Shown here in pieces: positions 9,746 through 25,550 of a DNA stretch of 64,000 nt (positions are counted from its first letter, which is position 1; every line of letters begins with the position of its first letter). The stretch lies in contig CM075186.1 of assembly GCA_037577475.1 (NCBI GenBank), positions 31,862,334 to 31,926,333 of the forward strand, given 5' to 3'. The stretch is from Chaunax sp. Z400. Taxonomy: Eukaryota; Chordata; Actinopteri; Lophiiformes; Chaunacidae. A model generated the notes under the pieces. It was not told where the DNA came from, ran no database searches, and saw only the letters and a program-made list of their open reading frames with translations. The position numbers and the translations under genes were made by a program.

Positions 9746-11429
9746 TACCTACTATACATACTATTTATACTATACATACTATTTATACTATACATACTAT
9801 TTATACTATACATACTATTCATACTATACATACTATTCATACTGTACATACTATACATACTATTCATACTATACATACATATACATACTATTTATACTAT
9901 TCATTCTACACATACTACTACTATACATACTCTTCATACTATACATACTACTTTTTACTATACATACTATACATACTATTCATACTATACATATAAATTC
10001 TATGCATACCATGCATACCATACATACTATTCATACTATACATGCCATACATACTATTTATACTATACATACTATTCATACTGTACATACTATACATACT
10101 ATTCATACTATACATACTATTCATTCTATACATACTATTCATACTATACATACTATTCATTCTACACATACTACTACTATTCATACTATTCATACTGTAC
10201 ATACTATACATACTATTCATACTGTACATACTATACATACTATTCATACTGTACATACTCTTCGTACTATACATACTATTCATACTGTACATACTATTCA
10301 TACTGTACATACTATACATACTATTAATACTATTCATACTGTACATACTATACATACTATTCATACTATACACACTATTCATACTATACATACTATTCAT
10401 ACTGTACATACTATTCATACTGTACATACTATACATACTGTACATACTATTCATACTGTACATACTATACATACTATTCATACTGTACATACTATTCATA
10501 CTGTACATACTATACATACTATTCATACTATACATACTATTCATACTGCACATACTATTCATACTGCACATACTATACATGCTATTCATACTGTACATAC
10601 TATTCATGCTATTCATACTGTACATACTATTCATACTGTACATACTATACATACTATTCATACTGTACATACTAAACATACTGTTTATACTATACATACT
10701 ATTCATACTGTAGATACTATACATATTATTCATACTGTACATACTATACATATTCATACTGTACATACTATTCATACTGTATATACTGTTCATACTATAC
10801 ATACTATACATACTGTACATACTATACATACTATTTACACTATACATACTATTCATACTGTGCATACTATACATACTATGCATACTATACATACTATTCA
10901 TACTATACATACATATACATACTATTTTTTACTAAACATACTATTTATACTATACATACTATTCATTCTATACATACTATTCATTCTATACATACTACTC
11001 ATACTATACATACTATACATACTATTATTTCTACACATACTACTACTATACATACTATTCATACTATACATATAAATTCTATACATACTATGTATACCAT
11101 GCATACCATACATACTATACATGCCATACATACTATTTATACTATACATACTATTCATACTATACATACTGTTCATTCTACACATACTACTACTATTCAT
11201 ACTATACATACTATTCATACTATTCATACTGTACATACTATTCATACTGTTCATACTATACATACTATTCATACTGTACATACTAAACATACTATTCATA
11301 CTGTACATGCTAAACATACTATTCATACTGTACATACTATTCATACTATTCATACTATTCATACTATACATACTATAGATACTATTCATACTGTACATAC
11401 TATTCATACTATTCATATTATACATATTA

Positions 11430-14400
11430 TACATACTATTCATACTGTACATACTATTCCTACTATACATACTATTCATACTAAACATACTGTTTATTCT
11501 ATACATACTATTCATACTGTACATACTATACATACTATTCATACTATACATACTATACATACTATTCATACTGTACATACTATACATACTATTCATACTA
11601 TACATACTATTCATACTAAACATACTGTTTATACTATACATACTCTACATACTATTTATACTATACATACTATTCATACTGTACATACTATACATACTAT
11701 ACATACTATTCATACTATACATACATATACATAATATTTTTTACTAAACATACTATTTATACTATACATACTATTCATTCTATACATACTATACATACTA
11801 TACATACTATTATTTCTACACATACTACTACTATACATACTATTCATACTATACATACTATACATACTATTATTTCTACACATACTACTACTATACATAC
11901 TATTCATACTATACATACTATTTTTTACTTTACATACTATACATACTATTCATACTATACATACTATTCATTCTATACATACTACTACTATTCATACTAT
12001 ACATATTATACATACTATTCATTCTACACATACTACTACTATACATACTATTCATACTATACATACTATTTTTACTATACATACTATACATATAAATTCT
12101 ATTCATACTATGCATACCATGCATACCATACATACTATTCATACTATACATACTATTCATTCTACACATACTACTACTATACATACTATTCATACTATAC
12201 ATACTATACATACTATTCATACTATACATACTATTCATACTATACATACTCTTCATACTATACATATGAATTCTATACATACTATGCATACCATGCATAC
12301 CATACATACTATTCATACTATACATACTATTTTTACTATACATACTATACATACTATACATACTGTACATACTATTCATACTATACATACTATACATACT
12401 ATTCATACTGTACATACTATTCCTACTATACATACTATACGTACTATGCATACTATTCATACTGCACATACTATACATACTATTCATACTATACATACTA
12501 TTCCTACGATACATACTATTCATACTGTACATACACTACATACTATTCATACTATGCATACTATTCATACTACACATACTAGTCATACTGTACATACTAT
12601 ACATACTATTCAAACTGTACATACTATACATACTATTCATACTATACATACTGTACATACTATTCATACTATACATACTGTACATACTATTTATACTATA
12701 CATACTATACATACTATTTATACTATACATACTATTTATACTATACATACTATTCATACTGTACATACTATTCATACTATTCATAATGTACATACTATAC
12801 ATACTATTCATACTGTACATACTGTACATACTATTTATACTATACATACTACACATACTATTTATACGATACATACTATTTATACTATACATACTATTCA
12901 TACTGTACATACTATTCATACTATTCATAATGTACATACTGTACATACTATTCATACTGTACATACTATACATACTATTCATTCTACACATACTACTACT
13001 ATACATACTATTCATACTATACATACTATTTTTACTATACATACTATACATATAAATTCTATTCATACTATGCATACTATTCATACTACACATACTATTC
13101 ATACTGTACATACTATACATACTATTCATACTATACATACTATACATACTATTCATACTATACATACTGTACATACTATTCATACTATACATACTGTACA
13201 TACTATTTATACTATACATACTACACATACTATTTATACTATACATACTATTTATACTATACATACTATTCATACTGTACATACTATTCATACTATTCAT
13301 AATGTACATACTGTAGATACTATTCATACTGTACATACTATACATACTACTCATACTATACATACTATTCGTACTATACATACTATACATACTATTCATA
13401 CTATTCATACTGTACATACTATTCATACTATTCATACTGTACATACTATACATACTATACATACTATTCATACTATACATACTATTCATACTGTACATAC
13501 TATTCATACTGTACATACTATACATACTATTCATGCTATACATACTGTACATACTATACATACTGTTCATACTATTCATACTATACATACTATACATACT
13601 GTACATACTGTACATACTGTACATACTATTCATACTGTACATACTGTACATACTATTCATACTGTACATACTATTCATACTATACATACTATTCATACTA
13701 AACATACTGTATATACTACACATACTATTCATACTGTAGATACTATACATATTATTCATACTGTACATACTATACATATTATTCATACTGTACATACTAT
13801 ACATACTATACATACTGTACATACTATACATACTATACATACTGTACCTACTATACATACTATTTATACTGTACATACTATTTATACTATACATACTATT
13901 TATACTATACATACTATTCATACTATACATACTATTCATACTGTACATACTATACATACTATTCATACTGTACATACTATACATACTATTCATACTGTAC
14001 ATACATATACATACTATTTATACTATACATACTATTCATTCTATACATACTATTCATACTATTCATTCTACACATACTACTACTATACATACTCTTCATA
14101 CTATACATACTACTTTTTACTAGACATACTATACATACTATTCATACTATACATATAAATTCTATGCATACCATGCATACCATACATACTATTCATACTA
14201 TACATGCCATACATACTATTTATACTATACATACTATTCATACTGTACATACTATACATACTATTCATACTATACATACTATTCATTCTATACATACTAT
14301 TCATACTATACATACTATTCATTCTACACATACTACTACTATTCATACTATTCATACTGTACATACTATACATACTATTCATACTGTACATACTATACAT

Positions 14401-16191
14401 ACTATTCATACTGTACATACTCTTCGTACTATACATACTATTCATACTGTACATACTATTCATACTGTACATACTATTCATACTGTACATACTATACATA
14501 CTGTACATACTATTCATACTGTACATACTATACATACTATTCATACTATACACACTATTCATACTGTACATACTATTCATACTGTACATACTATTCATAC
14601 TGTACATACTATACATACTGTACATACTATACATACTGTACATACTATACATACTGTACATACTATACATACTATACATACTATTCATACTATACATACT
14701 ATACATACTATTCATACTGCACATACTATTTATACTGCACATACTATACATACTATTCATACTGTAAATACTATTCATACTATTCATACTATACATACTA
14801 TTCATACTGTACATCCTATACATACTATTCATACTATACATACTAAACATACTGTTTATACTATACATACTATTCATACTGTAGATACTATACATATTAT
14901 TCATACTGTACATACTATACATATTCATACTGTACATACTGTTCATACTATACATACTGTACATACTGTACATACTGTACATACTATTTATACTATACAT
15001 ACTATTCATACTGTGCATACTATACATACTATGCATACTATACATACTATTCATACTATACATACTATTTTTTACTAAACATACTATTTATACTATACAT
15101 ACTATTCATTCTATACATACTATTCATTCTATACATACTACTCATACTATACATACTATACATACTATTATTTCTACACATACTACTACTATACATACTA
15201 TTCATACTATACATATAAATTCTATACATACTATGTATACCATGCATACCATACATACTATTCATACTATACATGCCATACATACTATTTATACTATACA
15301 TACTATTCATACTATACATACTGTTCATTCTACACATACTACTACTATTCATACTATACATACTATTCATACTATTCATACTGTACATACTATTCATACT
15401 GTACATACTATTCATACTGTACATACTATTCATACTATACATACTAGTCATACTGTACATACTATACATACTATTCATACTGTACATACTATACATACTA
15501 TTCATACTGTACATACTATTTATACTGTACATACTATACATACTATTCATACTATTCATACTGTACATACTATACATACTATTCATACTGTACATACTAT
15601 ACATACTATCATACTGTACATACTATACATACTATTCATACTGTACATACTATACATACTATACATACTATTCATACTGTACATACTATACATACTATTC
15701 ATACTGTACATACTATTTATACTATACATACTATACATACTATACATACTCTACATACTATTCATACTATTCATACTGTACATACTATACATACTATTCA
15801 TACTGTACATACTATACATACTATTCATACTATACATACTATTCATACTATACATACTATTCATACTGTACATACTATACATACTGTACATACTATTCAT
15901 ACTGTACATACTATACATACTGTACATACTATTCATACTGTACATACTATACATACTGTACATACTATTCATACTGTACATACTATTCATACTGTACATA
16001 CTATACATACTGTACATACTATTCATACTGTACATACTATACATACTGTACATACTATGCATACTATACATACTATTCATATTGTACATACTACACATAC
16101 TATACATACTCTACATACTATACATACTATTTATACTATACATACTATTTATACTATACATACTATTCATACTGTAGATACTACACATATT
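11430..16191. repeat. ~5.6-kb higher-order unit, copy 2 (shorter, end truncated)
   Basis: Second copy of the unit at 5770-11430. The offset falls from about 5.66 kb to about 4.16 kb after the 1.33-kb module (for example 9991 pairs with 14152, 11070 with 15212), because this copy has a single module plus smaller deletions. Recognisable homology lasts to roughly 15450. The rest, up to the junction with the other satellite, is regular 27-bp trimer repeat. Confidence 0.75.
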
Positions 16192-16570
16192 AACCTATAC
16201 ACTCATTATAACAACAACACAAACCTATAGGCTCAATAGAACAACAACACAAACCTATAGGCTCAATAGAACAACAACACAAACCTATAGGCTCAATAGA
16301 ACAACAACACAAACCTATAGGCTCATTATAACAACAACACAAACCTATAGACTCAATATAACAACAACAAAAACCTATAGGATCAATACAACAACACCAC
16401 AAACCAATAGGATCAATAGAACAACAAAAAAAACCTATAGGCTCAATATGACAACACCACAAACCTATAGGATCAATAGAACAACAACACAAACCTATAG
16501 GATCAATAGAACAACAACACAAACCTATAGGATCAATAGAACAACAACACAAACCTATAGGATCAATATG

Positions 16571-18374
16571 ACAAAAACATAAAACCTATAGACTCATTAG
16601 AACAACAACACAAACCTATAGACTAATTATAACAACAACACAAACCTATAGGCTCAATATGACAAACACATAAACCTATAGGATCGTTATAACAACAACA
16701 CAAACCTATAGACTCATTATAACAACAACACAAACCTATAGGGTCAATATAACAACACAAACCTATAGGGTCATTATGACAACAACAAAACCTATGGGCT
16801 CAATGTAACAACAACACAAACCTATAGGCTCAATGTAACAACAACACAAACCTATAGGCTCAATATAGCAACAACACAAACCTAGAGGATCAATATAACA
16901 ACAACACAAACCTAGAGGATCATTATAACAACAACATAAACCTATAGGGTCATTATAACAACAACACAAACCTATGGGCTCAATGTAACAACAACACAAA
17001 CCTATAGGCTCAATGTAACAACAACACAAACCTTTAGGCTCAATATAGCAACAACACAAACCTAGAGGATCATTATAACAACAACACAAACCTGTAGGAT
17101 CAATATAACAACAACACGAGCCGTTACGCTCAATATAACAACACAAACCTATAGGCTCAATGTAACAAGAACACAAACCTATAGGATCAATAGAACAACA
17201 ACACACACCTATAGGATCAATAGAACAATGACACAAACCTATAGGCTCATTATAACAACAACACAAACCTATAGGCTCAGTGTAACAACAACATAAACCT
17301 ATAGGCTCATTATAACAAAAACACAAACCTATAGGCTCAATGTAACAACAACACAAAACCATAGGCTCAATGTAACAACAACACAAACCTATAGGCTGAA
17401 TATAGCAACACACACCTATATTCTCAATAGAACAACAACACAAACCTATAGGCTCAATATAACAACAACACAAACCTATAGGGTCATTATGACAACAACA
17501 CAAACCTATAGGCTCAATATAACAACAACACAAACCGATAAGCTCATTATAACAACAACACAAACCTATAGGCTCAATAGAACAACAGCACAAACCTATA
17601 GGCTCATTATAACAACAACACAAACCTATAGGCTCAGTGTAACAACAACATAAACCTATAGACTCATTATAACAACAACACAAACCTATAGGCTCATTAT
17701 AACAACAAGACAAACCTATAGGCTCAATGTCACCACACAAACCTATAGGCTCAATATAACAACAACACAAACCTATAGAATCAAAAACAACACAAACCTA
17801 TAGGCTCATTATAACAACAACACAAACCTATAGGCTCAATAGAACAACAACACAAACCTATAGCCTCATTATAACAACAACACAAACCTATAGGCTCAAT
17901 ATGACAAACACATAAACCTATAGGATCGTTATAACAACAACACAAACCTATAGACTCATTATAACAACAACACAAACCTATAGGGTCAATATAACAACAC
18001 AAACCTATAGGGTCATTATGACAACAACACAAACCTATGGGCTCAATGTAACAACAACACAAACCTATAGGCTCAATATAACAACAACACAAACCTATAG
18101 GCTCAAAAACAACACAAACCTATAGGCTCATTATAACAACAACACTACCTAAGGGCTCAATAGAACAACAACACAAACCTATAGACTCAATATAACAACA
18201 ACAAAAACCTATAGGATCAATACAACAACACCACAAACCAATAGGATCAATAGAACAATAAAAAAAACCTATAGGCTCAATATGACAACACCACAAACCT
18301 ATAGGATCAATAGAACAACAACACAAACCTATAGGATCAATAGAACAACAACAAAAACCTATAGGCTCAATATG
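16571..18374. repeat. 1.8-kb higher-order unit, copy 1
   Basis: The rare variant ACAAAAACATAAAACC occurs at 16571 and again at 18375, and variant order after each is the same (CATAAACC with GATCG, GGGTCAATATAACAACAC, the GAGCCGTTACGC unit at about 17117 and 18920). So this segment and its successor are tandem copies. A segment present here (about 17245-17340 and 17525-18370) is missing or rearranged in the next copy. Confidence 0.7.
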
Positions 18375-19475
18375 ACAAAAACATAAAACCTATAGATTCA
18401 TTAGAACAACAACACAAACCTATAGACTCATTATAACAACAACACAAACCTATAGGCTCAATATGACAAACACATAAACCTATAGGATCGTTATAACAAC
18501 AACACAAACCTATAGACTCATTATAACAACAACACAAACCTATAGGGTCAATATAACAACACAAACCTATAGGGTCATTATGACAACAACACAAACCTAT
18601 GGGCTCAATGTAACAACAACACAAACCTATAGGCTCAATGTAACAACAACACAAACCTATAGACTCAATATAGCAACAACACAAACCTAGAGGATCAATA
18701 TAACAACAACACAAACCTAGAGGATCATTATAACAACAACATAAACCTATAGGGTCATTATAACAACAACACAAACCTATGGGCTCAATGTAACAACAAC
18801 ACAAACCTATAGGCTCAATGTAACAACAACACAAACCTATAGGCTCAATATAGCAACAACACAAACCTAGAGGATCATTATAACAACAACACAAACCTGT
18901 AGGATCAATATAACAACAACACGAGCCGTTACGCTCAGTATAACAACACAAACCTATAGGCTCAATGTAACAAGAACACAAACCTATAGGATCAATAGAA
19001 CAACAACACACACCTATAGGATCAATAGAACAACGACACAAACCTATAGGCTCATTATAACAAAAACACAAACCTATAGGCTCAATGTAACAACAACACA
19101 AAACCATAGGCTCAATGTAACAACAACACAAACCTATAGGCTGAATATAGCAACACACACCTATATTCTCAATAGAACAACAACACAAACCTATAGGCTC
19201 AATATAACAACAACACAAACCTATAGGGTCATTATGACAACAACACAAACCTATAGGCTCAATATAACAACAACACAAACCTATAGACTCAATATAACAA
19301 CAACAAAAACCTATAGGATCAATACAACAACACCACAAACCAATAGGATCAATAGAACAACAAAAAAACCTATAGGCTCAATATGACAACACCACAAACC
19401 TATAGGATCAATAGAACAACAACACAAACCTATAGGATCAATAGAACAACAACAAAAACCCATAGGCTCAATATG
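18375..19475. repeat. 1.1-kb higher-order unit, shorter copy
   Basis: Begins at the second ACAAAAACATAAAACC marker and ends where the third begins (19476). It carries the same series of variants as 16571-17530 with a few single-base differences, for example TAGATTCATTAG in place of TAGACTCATTAG, and CGCTCAGTATAAC beside the GAGCCGTTACGC unit. Confidence 0.7.
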
Positions 19476-21263
19476 ACAAAAACATAAAACCTATAGACTC
19501 ATTAGAACAACAACACAAACCTATAGACTCATTATAACAACAACACAAACCTATAGGCTCAATATGACAAACACATAAACCTATAGGATCGTTATAACAA
19601 CAACACAAACCTATAGACTCATTATAACAACAACACAAACCTATAGGGTCAATATAACAACACAAACCTATAGGGTCATTATGACAACAACACAAACCTA
19701 TGGGCTCAATTTAACAACAACACAAACCTATAGGCTCAATGTAACAACAACACAAACCTATAGACTCAATATAGCAACAACACAAAACTAGTGGATCAAT
19801 ATAACAACAACACAAACCTAGTGGATCATTATAACAACAACATAAACCTATAGGGTCATTATAACAACAACACAAACCTATGGGCTCAATGTAACAACAA
19901 CACAAACCTATAGGCTCAATGTAACAAGAACACAAACCTATAGGCTCAATATAGCAACAACACAAACCTAGAGGATCATTATAACAACAACACAAACCTG
20001 TAGGATCAATATAACAACAACACGAGCCGTTACGCTCAATATAACAACACAAACCTATAGGCTCAATGTAACAAGAACACAAACCTATAGGATCAATAGA
20101 ACAACAACACAAACCTATAGGCTCAATAACAACACAAACCTATAGGCTCATTATAACAACAACACAAACCTATAGGCTCAATCGAACAACAACACAAACC
20201 TATAGCCTCAATAACAACACAAACCTATAGACTCAATATAAAAACAACAAAAACCTAAAGGATCAATACAACAACACCACAAACCTATAGGACCAATAGA
20301 ACAACAACACAAACCTATAGGACCAATAGAACAACAACACAAACCTATAGGATCAATAGAACACAAACCTATAGGCTCAATATAGCAACACAAACCTATA
20401 TTCTCATTATAACAACAACACAAACCTATAGGCTCAATAACAACACAAACCTATAGGCTCAATGTCACCACACACAAACCTATATGCTCAATAACAACAC
20501 AAACCTATAGGCTCATGATAACAACAACACAAACCTATAGGCTCAATAGAACAACAACACAAACCTATAGGCTCATTATAACAACAACACAAACCTATAG
20601 GATCAATAGAACAACACAAACCTATAGGCTCAATATGACAACAACACAAACCTATAGGGTCATTATGACAACAACACAAACCTATAGGCTCAATATAACA
20701 ACAACACAAACCTATAGGCTCAGTGTAACAACAACACAAACCTATAGACTCATTATAACAACAACACAAACCTATAGGCTCATTATAACAACAAGACAAA
20801 CCTATAGGCTCAATGTCACCACACACAAACCTATAGGCTCAATATAACAACAACACAAACCTATAGGCTCAATATAACAACAACACAAACCTATAGGCTC
20901 AATAACAACACAAACCTATAGGCTCATTATAACAACAACACAAACCTATAGGCTCAATCGAACAACAACACAAACCTATAGCCTCAATAACAACACAAAC
21001 CTATAGGCCCATTATAACAACAACACAAACCTATAGACTCAATATAAAAACAACAAAAACCTATAGGATCAATACAACAACACCACAAACCTATAGGACC
21101 AATAGAACAACAACACAAACCTATAGGATCAATAGAACACAAACCTATAGGCTCAATATAGCAACACAAACCTATATTCTCATTATAACAACAACACAAA
21201 CCTATAGGCTCAATAACAACACAAACCTATAGGCTCAATGTCACCACACACAAACCTATATGC

Positions 21264-22047
21264 TCAATAACAACACAAACCTATAGGCTCATGATAACAA
21301 CAACACAAACCTATAGGCTCAATAGAACAACAACACAAACCTATAGGCTGAATATAGCAACACACACCTATATTCTCAATAGAACAACAACACAAACCTA
21401 TAGGCTCAATATAACAACAACACAAACCTATAGGGTCATTATGACAACAACACAAACCTATAGGCTCAATATAACAACAGCACAAACCTATAGGCTCATT
21501 ATAACAACAACACAAACCTATAGGCTCAGTGTAACAACAACATAAACCTATAGACTCATTATAACAACAACACAAACCTATAGGCTCATTATAACAACAA
21601 GACAAACCCATAGGCTCAATGTCACCACACACAAACCTATAGGCTCATTATAACAACAACACAAACCTATAGGCTCAATAGAACAACAGCACAAACCTAT
21701 AGGCTCATTATAACAACAACACAAACCTATAGGCTCAGTGTAACAACAACATAAACCTATAGACTCATTATAACAACAACACAAACCTATAGTCTCATTA
21801 TAAAAACAAGACAAACCTATAGGCTCAATGTCACCACACACAAACCTATAGGCTCAATATAACAACAACACAAACCTATAGGCTCAAAAACAACACAAAC
21901 CTATAGGGTCATTATAACAACAACACAAACCTATAGGCTCAATAGAACAACAACACAAACCTATAGCCTCAATAACAACACAAACCTATAGGCTCAATAA
22001 CAACACAAACCTATAGGCTCAATGTCACCACACACAAACCTATATGC
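21264..22047. repeat. 784-bp higher-order unit, copy 1
   Basis: Matches 22048-22790 at an exact offset of 784 bp, starting near the TATATGCTCAATAAC variant. The same pair appears in the second 6.1-kb unit at 27369 and 28153, again 784 bp apart, so this local duplication came before the 6.1-kb one. Confidence 0.85.
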
Positions 22048-22790
22048 TCAATAACAACACAAACCTATAGGCTCATGATAACAACAACACAAACCTATAG
22101 GCTCAATAGAACAACAACACAAACCTATAGGCTGAATATAGCAACACACACCTATATTCTCAATAGAACAACAACACAAACCTATAGGCTCAATATAACA
22201 ACAACACAAACCTATAGGGTCATTATGACAACAACACAAACCTATAGGCTCAATATAACAACAGCACAAACCTATAGGCTCATTATAACAACAACACAAA
22301 CCTATAGGCTCAGTGTAACAACAACATAAACCTATAGACTCATTATAACAACAACACAAACCTATAGGCTCATTATAACAACAAGACAAACCTATAGGCT
22401 CAATGTCACCACACACAAACCTATAGGCTCATTATAACAACAACACAAACCTATAGGCTCAATAGAACAACAGCACAAACCTATAGGCTCATTATAACAA
22501 CAACACAAACCTATAGGCTCAGTGTAACAACAACATAAACCTATAGACTCATTATAACAACAACACAAACCTATCGTCTCATTATAAAAACAAGACAAAC
22601 CTATAGGCTCAATGTCACCACACACAAACCTATAGGCTCAATATAACAACAACACAAACCTATAGGCTCAAAAACAACACAAACCTATAGGCTCATTATA
22701 ACAACAACACAAACCTATAGGCTCAATAGAACAACAACACAAACCTATAGCCTCAATAACAACACAAACCTATAGGCTCATTATAACAAC
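22048..22790. repeat. 784-bp higher-order unit, copy 2
   Basis: Second member of the 784-bp pair. It diverges from copy 1 after about 22790, where a TAGACTCAATATAAC unit replaces the GTCACC series. Small differences such as CCTATCGTCTC (about 22571) against CCTATAGTCTC set it apart. Confidence 0.8.
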
Positions 22791-25550
22791 AACACAAACC
22801 TATAGACTCAATATAACAACAACAAAAACCTATAGGATCAATACAACAACCCCACAAACCAATAGGATCAATAGAACAACAACAAAAACCTATAGGCTCA
22901 ATATGACAACACCACAAACCTATAGGATCAATAGAACAACAACGCAAAACTATGGGCTCAATGTAACAACAACACAAACCTATAGGCTCAATATAGCAAC
23001 ACAAACCTATATTCTCATTATAACAACAACACAAACCTATAGGCTCATTATAACAACAACACAAACCTATAGGCTCATTATAACAACAACACAAACCTAT
23101 AGGCTCATTATAACAACAAGACAAACCTATAGGCTCAATGTCACCACACACAAACCTATAGGCCCATTATAACAACAACACAAACCTATAGACTCAATAT
23201 AAAAACAACAAAAACCTATAGGATCAATACAACAACACCACAAACCTATAGGACCAATAGAACAACAACACAAACCTATAGGATCAATAGAACACAAACC
23301 TATAGGCTCAATATAGCAACACAAACCTATATTCTCATTATAACAACAACACAAACCTATAGGCTCAATAAGAACACAAACCTATAGGCTCAATAACAAC
23401 ACAAACCTATAGGCTCAATGTCACCACACACAAACCTATATGCTCAATAACAACACAAACCTATAGGCTCATGATAACAACAACACAAACCTATAGGCTC
23501 AATAGAACAACAACACAAACCTATAGGCTCATTATAACAACAACACAAACCTTTAGGATCAATAGAACAACACAAACCTATAGGCTCAATATGACAACAA
23601 CACAAACCTATAGGGTCATTATGACAACAACACAAACCTATAGGCTCAATATAACAACAACACAAACCTATAGAGTCATTATAACAACTACACAAACCTA
23701 TAGGCTCATTATAACAACAACACAAACCTATAGGCTCAATGTAACCACACACAAACCTATAGACTCATTATAACAACAACACAAACCTATAGGATCAATA
23801 GAACAACAACACAAACCTATAGGCTCAATATAACAACAGCACAAACCTATAGGCTCAATATAACAACAGCACAAACCTATAGGATCGTTATAACAACAAC
23901 ACAAACCTATAGGCTCATTATAACAACAACACAAACCTATAGGGTCAATATAGCAACACAAACCTATAGCCTCAATAACAACACAAACCTATAGGCTCAT
24001 TATAACAACAACACAAACCTATAGACTCAATATAACAACAACAAAAACCTATAGGATCAATACAACAACACCACAAACCAATAGGATCAATAGAACAACA
24101 ACAAAAACCTATAGGCTCAATATGACAACACCACAAACCTATAGGATCAATATAACAAAAACGCAAAACTATGGGCTCAATGTAACAACAACACAAACCT
24201 ATAGGCTCAATATAGCAACACAAACCTATATTCTCATTATAACAACAACACAAACCTATAGGCTCATTATAACAACAAGACAAACCTATAGGCTCAATGT
24301 CACCACACACAAACCTATAGGCTCAATAACAACACAAACCTATAGGCCCATTATAACAACAACACAAACCTATAGACTCAATATAAAAACAACAAAAACC
24401 TATAGGATCAATACAACAACACCACAAACCTATAGGACCAATAGAACAACAACACAAACCTATAGGATCAATAGAACACAAACCTATAGGCTCAATATAG
24501 CAACACAAACCTATATTCTCATTATAACAACAACACAAACCTATAGGCTCAATAACAACACAAACCTATAGGCTCAATGTCACCACACACAAACCTATAT
24601 GCTCAATAACAACACAAACCTATAGGCTCATGATAACAACAACACAAACCTATAGGCTCAATAGAACAACATCACAAACCTATAGGCTCATTATAACAAC
24701 AACACAAACCTATAGGATCAATAGAACAACACAAACCTATAGGCTCAATATGACAACAACACAAACCTATAGGGTCATTATGACAACAACACAAACCTAT
24801 AGGCTCAGTATAACAACAACACAAACCTATAGAGTCATTATAACAACTACACAAACCTATAGGCTCATTATAACAACACAAACCTATAGGCTCAATGTAA
24901 CCACACACAAACCTATAGACTCATTATAACAACAACACAAACCTATAGGATCAATAGAACAACAACACAAACCTATAGGCTCAATATAACAACAGCACAA
25001 ACCTATAGGCTCAATATAACAACAGCACAAACCTATAGGCTCAATATAACAACAGCACAAACCTATAGGATCGTTATAACAACAACACAAACCTATAGAC
25101 TCATTATAACAACAACACAAACCTATAGGGTCAATATAGCAACACAAACCTATAGAGTCATTATAACAACAACACAAACCTATAGGCTAAATAACAACAC
25201 AAACCTATAGGCTCATTATAACAACAACACAAACCTATAGACTCAATAGAACAACAACACAAACCTATAGGCTCATTATAACAACAACACAAACCTATAG
25301 GCTCATTATAACAACAACACAAACCTATAGGCTCAGTGTAACAACAACACAAACCTATAGAGTCATTATAACAACAACACAAACCAATAGGATCAATAGA
25401 ACAACAACACAAACCAATAGGCTCAATATGACAACACCACAAACCTATAGGATCAATATGACAACACCACAAACCTATAGGATCAATAGAACAACAACAC
25501 AAACCTATAGGATCAATAGAACAACAACAAAAACCCATAGGCTCAATATG

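Larger units (their letters stand above)
5770..11430. repeat. ~5.6-kb higher-order unit, copy 1
   Basis: This stretch of 9-bp array shares the order of its marker variants with the following stretch at an offset of about 5.61-5.66 kb: CATATTATACATAC at about 5815 and 11425; the ACTGTTTATTC element at 5880 and 11490; the TTTTTTACTAAAC element at 6105 and 11737; and the paired CATGCATACCAT motifs at 6447 and 6606 against 12106 and 12282. It contains two copies of a 1.33-kb module where copy 2 has one. Edges are approximate. Confidence 0.8.
4476..16191. repeat. 9-bp satellite array, main block (11.7 kb)
   Basis: Uninterrupted tandem array of the same 9-bp family as 1-1160, same orientation. The commonest local order is TATTCATAC, TGTACATAC and TATACATAC, a 27-bp trimer. 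Out-of-phase variants recur at defined places and mark higher-order copies: ATATAAATTC (6431, 7499, 8842, 9991, 11070, 12090, 13050, 14152, 15212), the TTTTTTACTAAACATACT element (near 6105, 10923, 11737, 15068), CACATACTACTACTAT, and CATGCATACCAT. No unique sequence is embedded. Because 9 is a multiple of 3, frames stay open on both strands (His-Thr-Ile, Tyr-Ile-Leu; Met-Tyr-Ser on minus), giving apparent proteins of over 1000 residues that are not real. Confidence 0.97.
19476..25550. repeat. 6.1-kb higher-order unit, copy 1
   Basis: Matches 25551-31740 almost base for base over long stretches, offset 6075 at the left and about 6200 at the right because copy 2 gained a few units. Shared private variants include ACTAGTGGATCAAT, the GAGCCGTTACGC unit (20021 and 26096), and CCTAAAGGATC. 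It contains the 784-bp tandem pair. Confidence 0.85.

Noticed and set aside
6451..9996. Open frame of 1181 residues on the plus strand (His-Thr-Ile/Val repeats), and a 1005-residue minus-strand frame (Met-Tyr-Ser/Met-Asn-Ser)
   Set aside because: All frames of the 9-bp repeat free of stops stay open because 9 is divisible by 3. Both strands and several frames are open at once, the peptides are pure low complexity, and there is no start context or splice structure.
16763..17770. 335-residue Cys-rich frame on the minus strand, reminiscent of keratin-associated or metallothionein-like proteins
   Set aside because: It is a translation of the 30-bp satellite. Variants change amino acids freely, 25- and 29-bp units break the frame elsewhere, and the opposite strand is open too.
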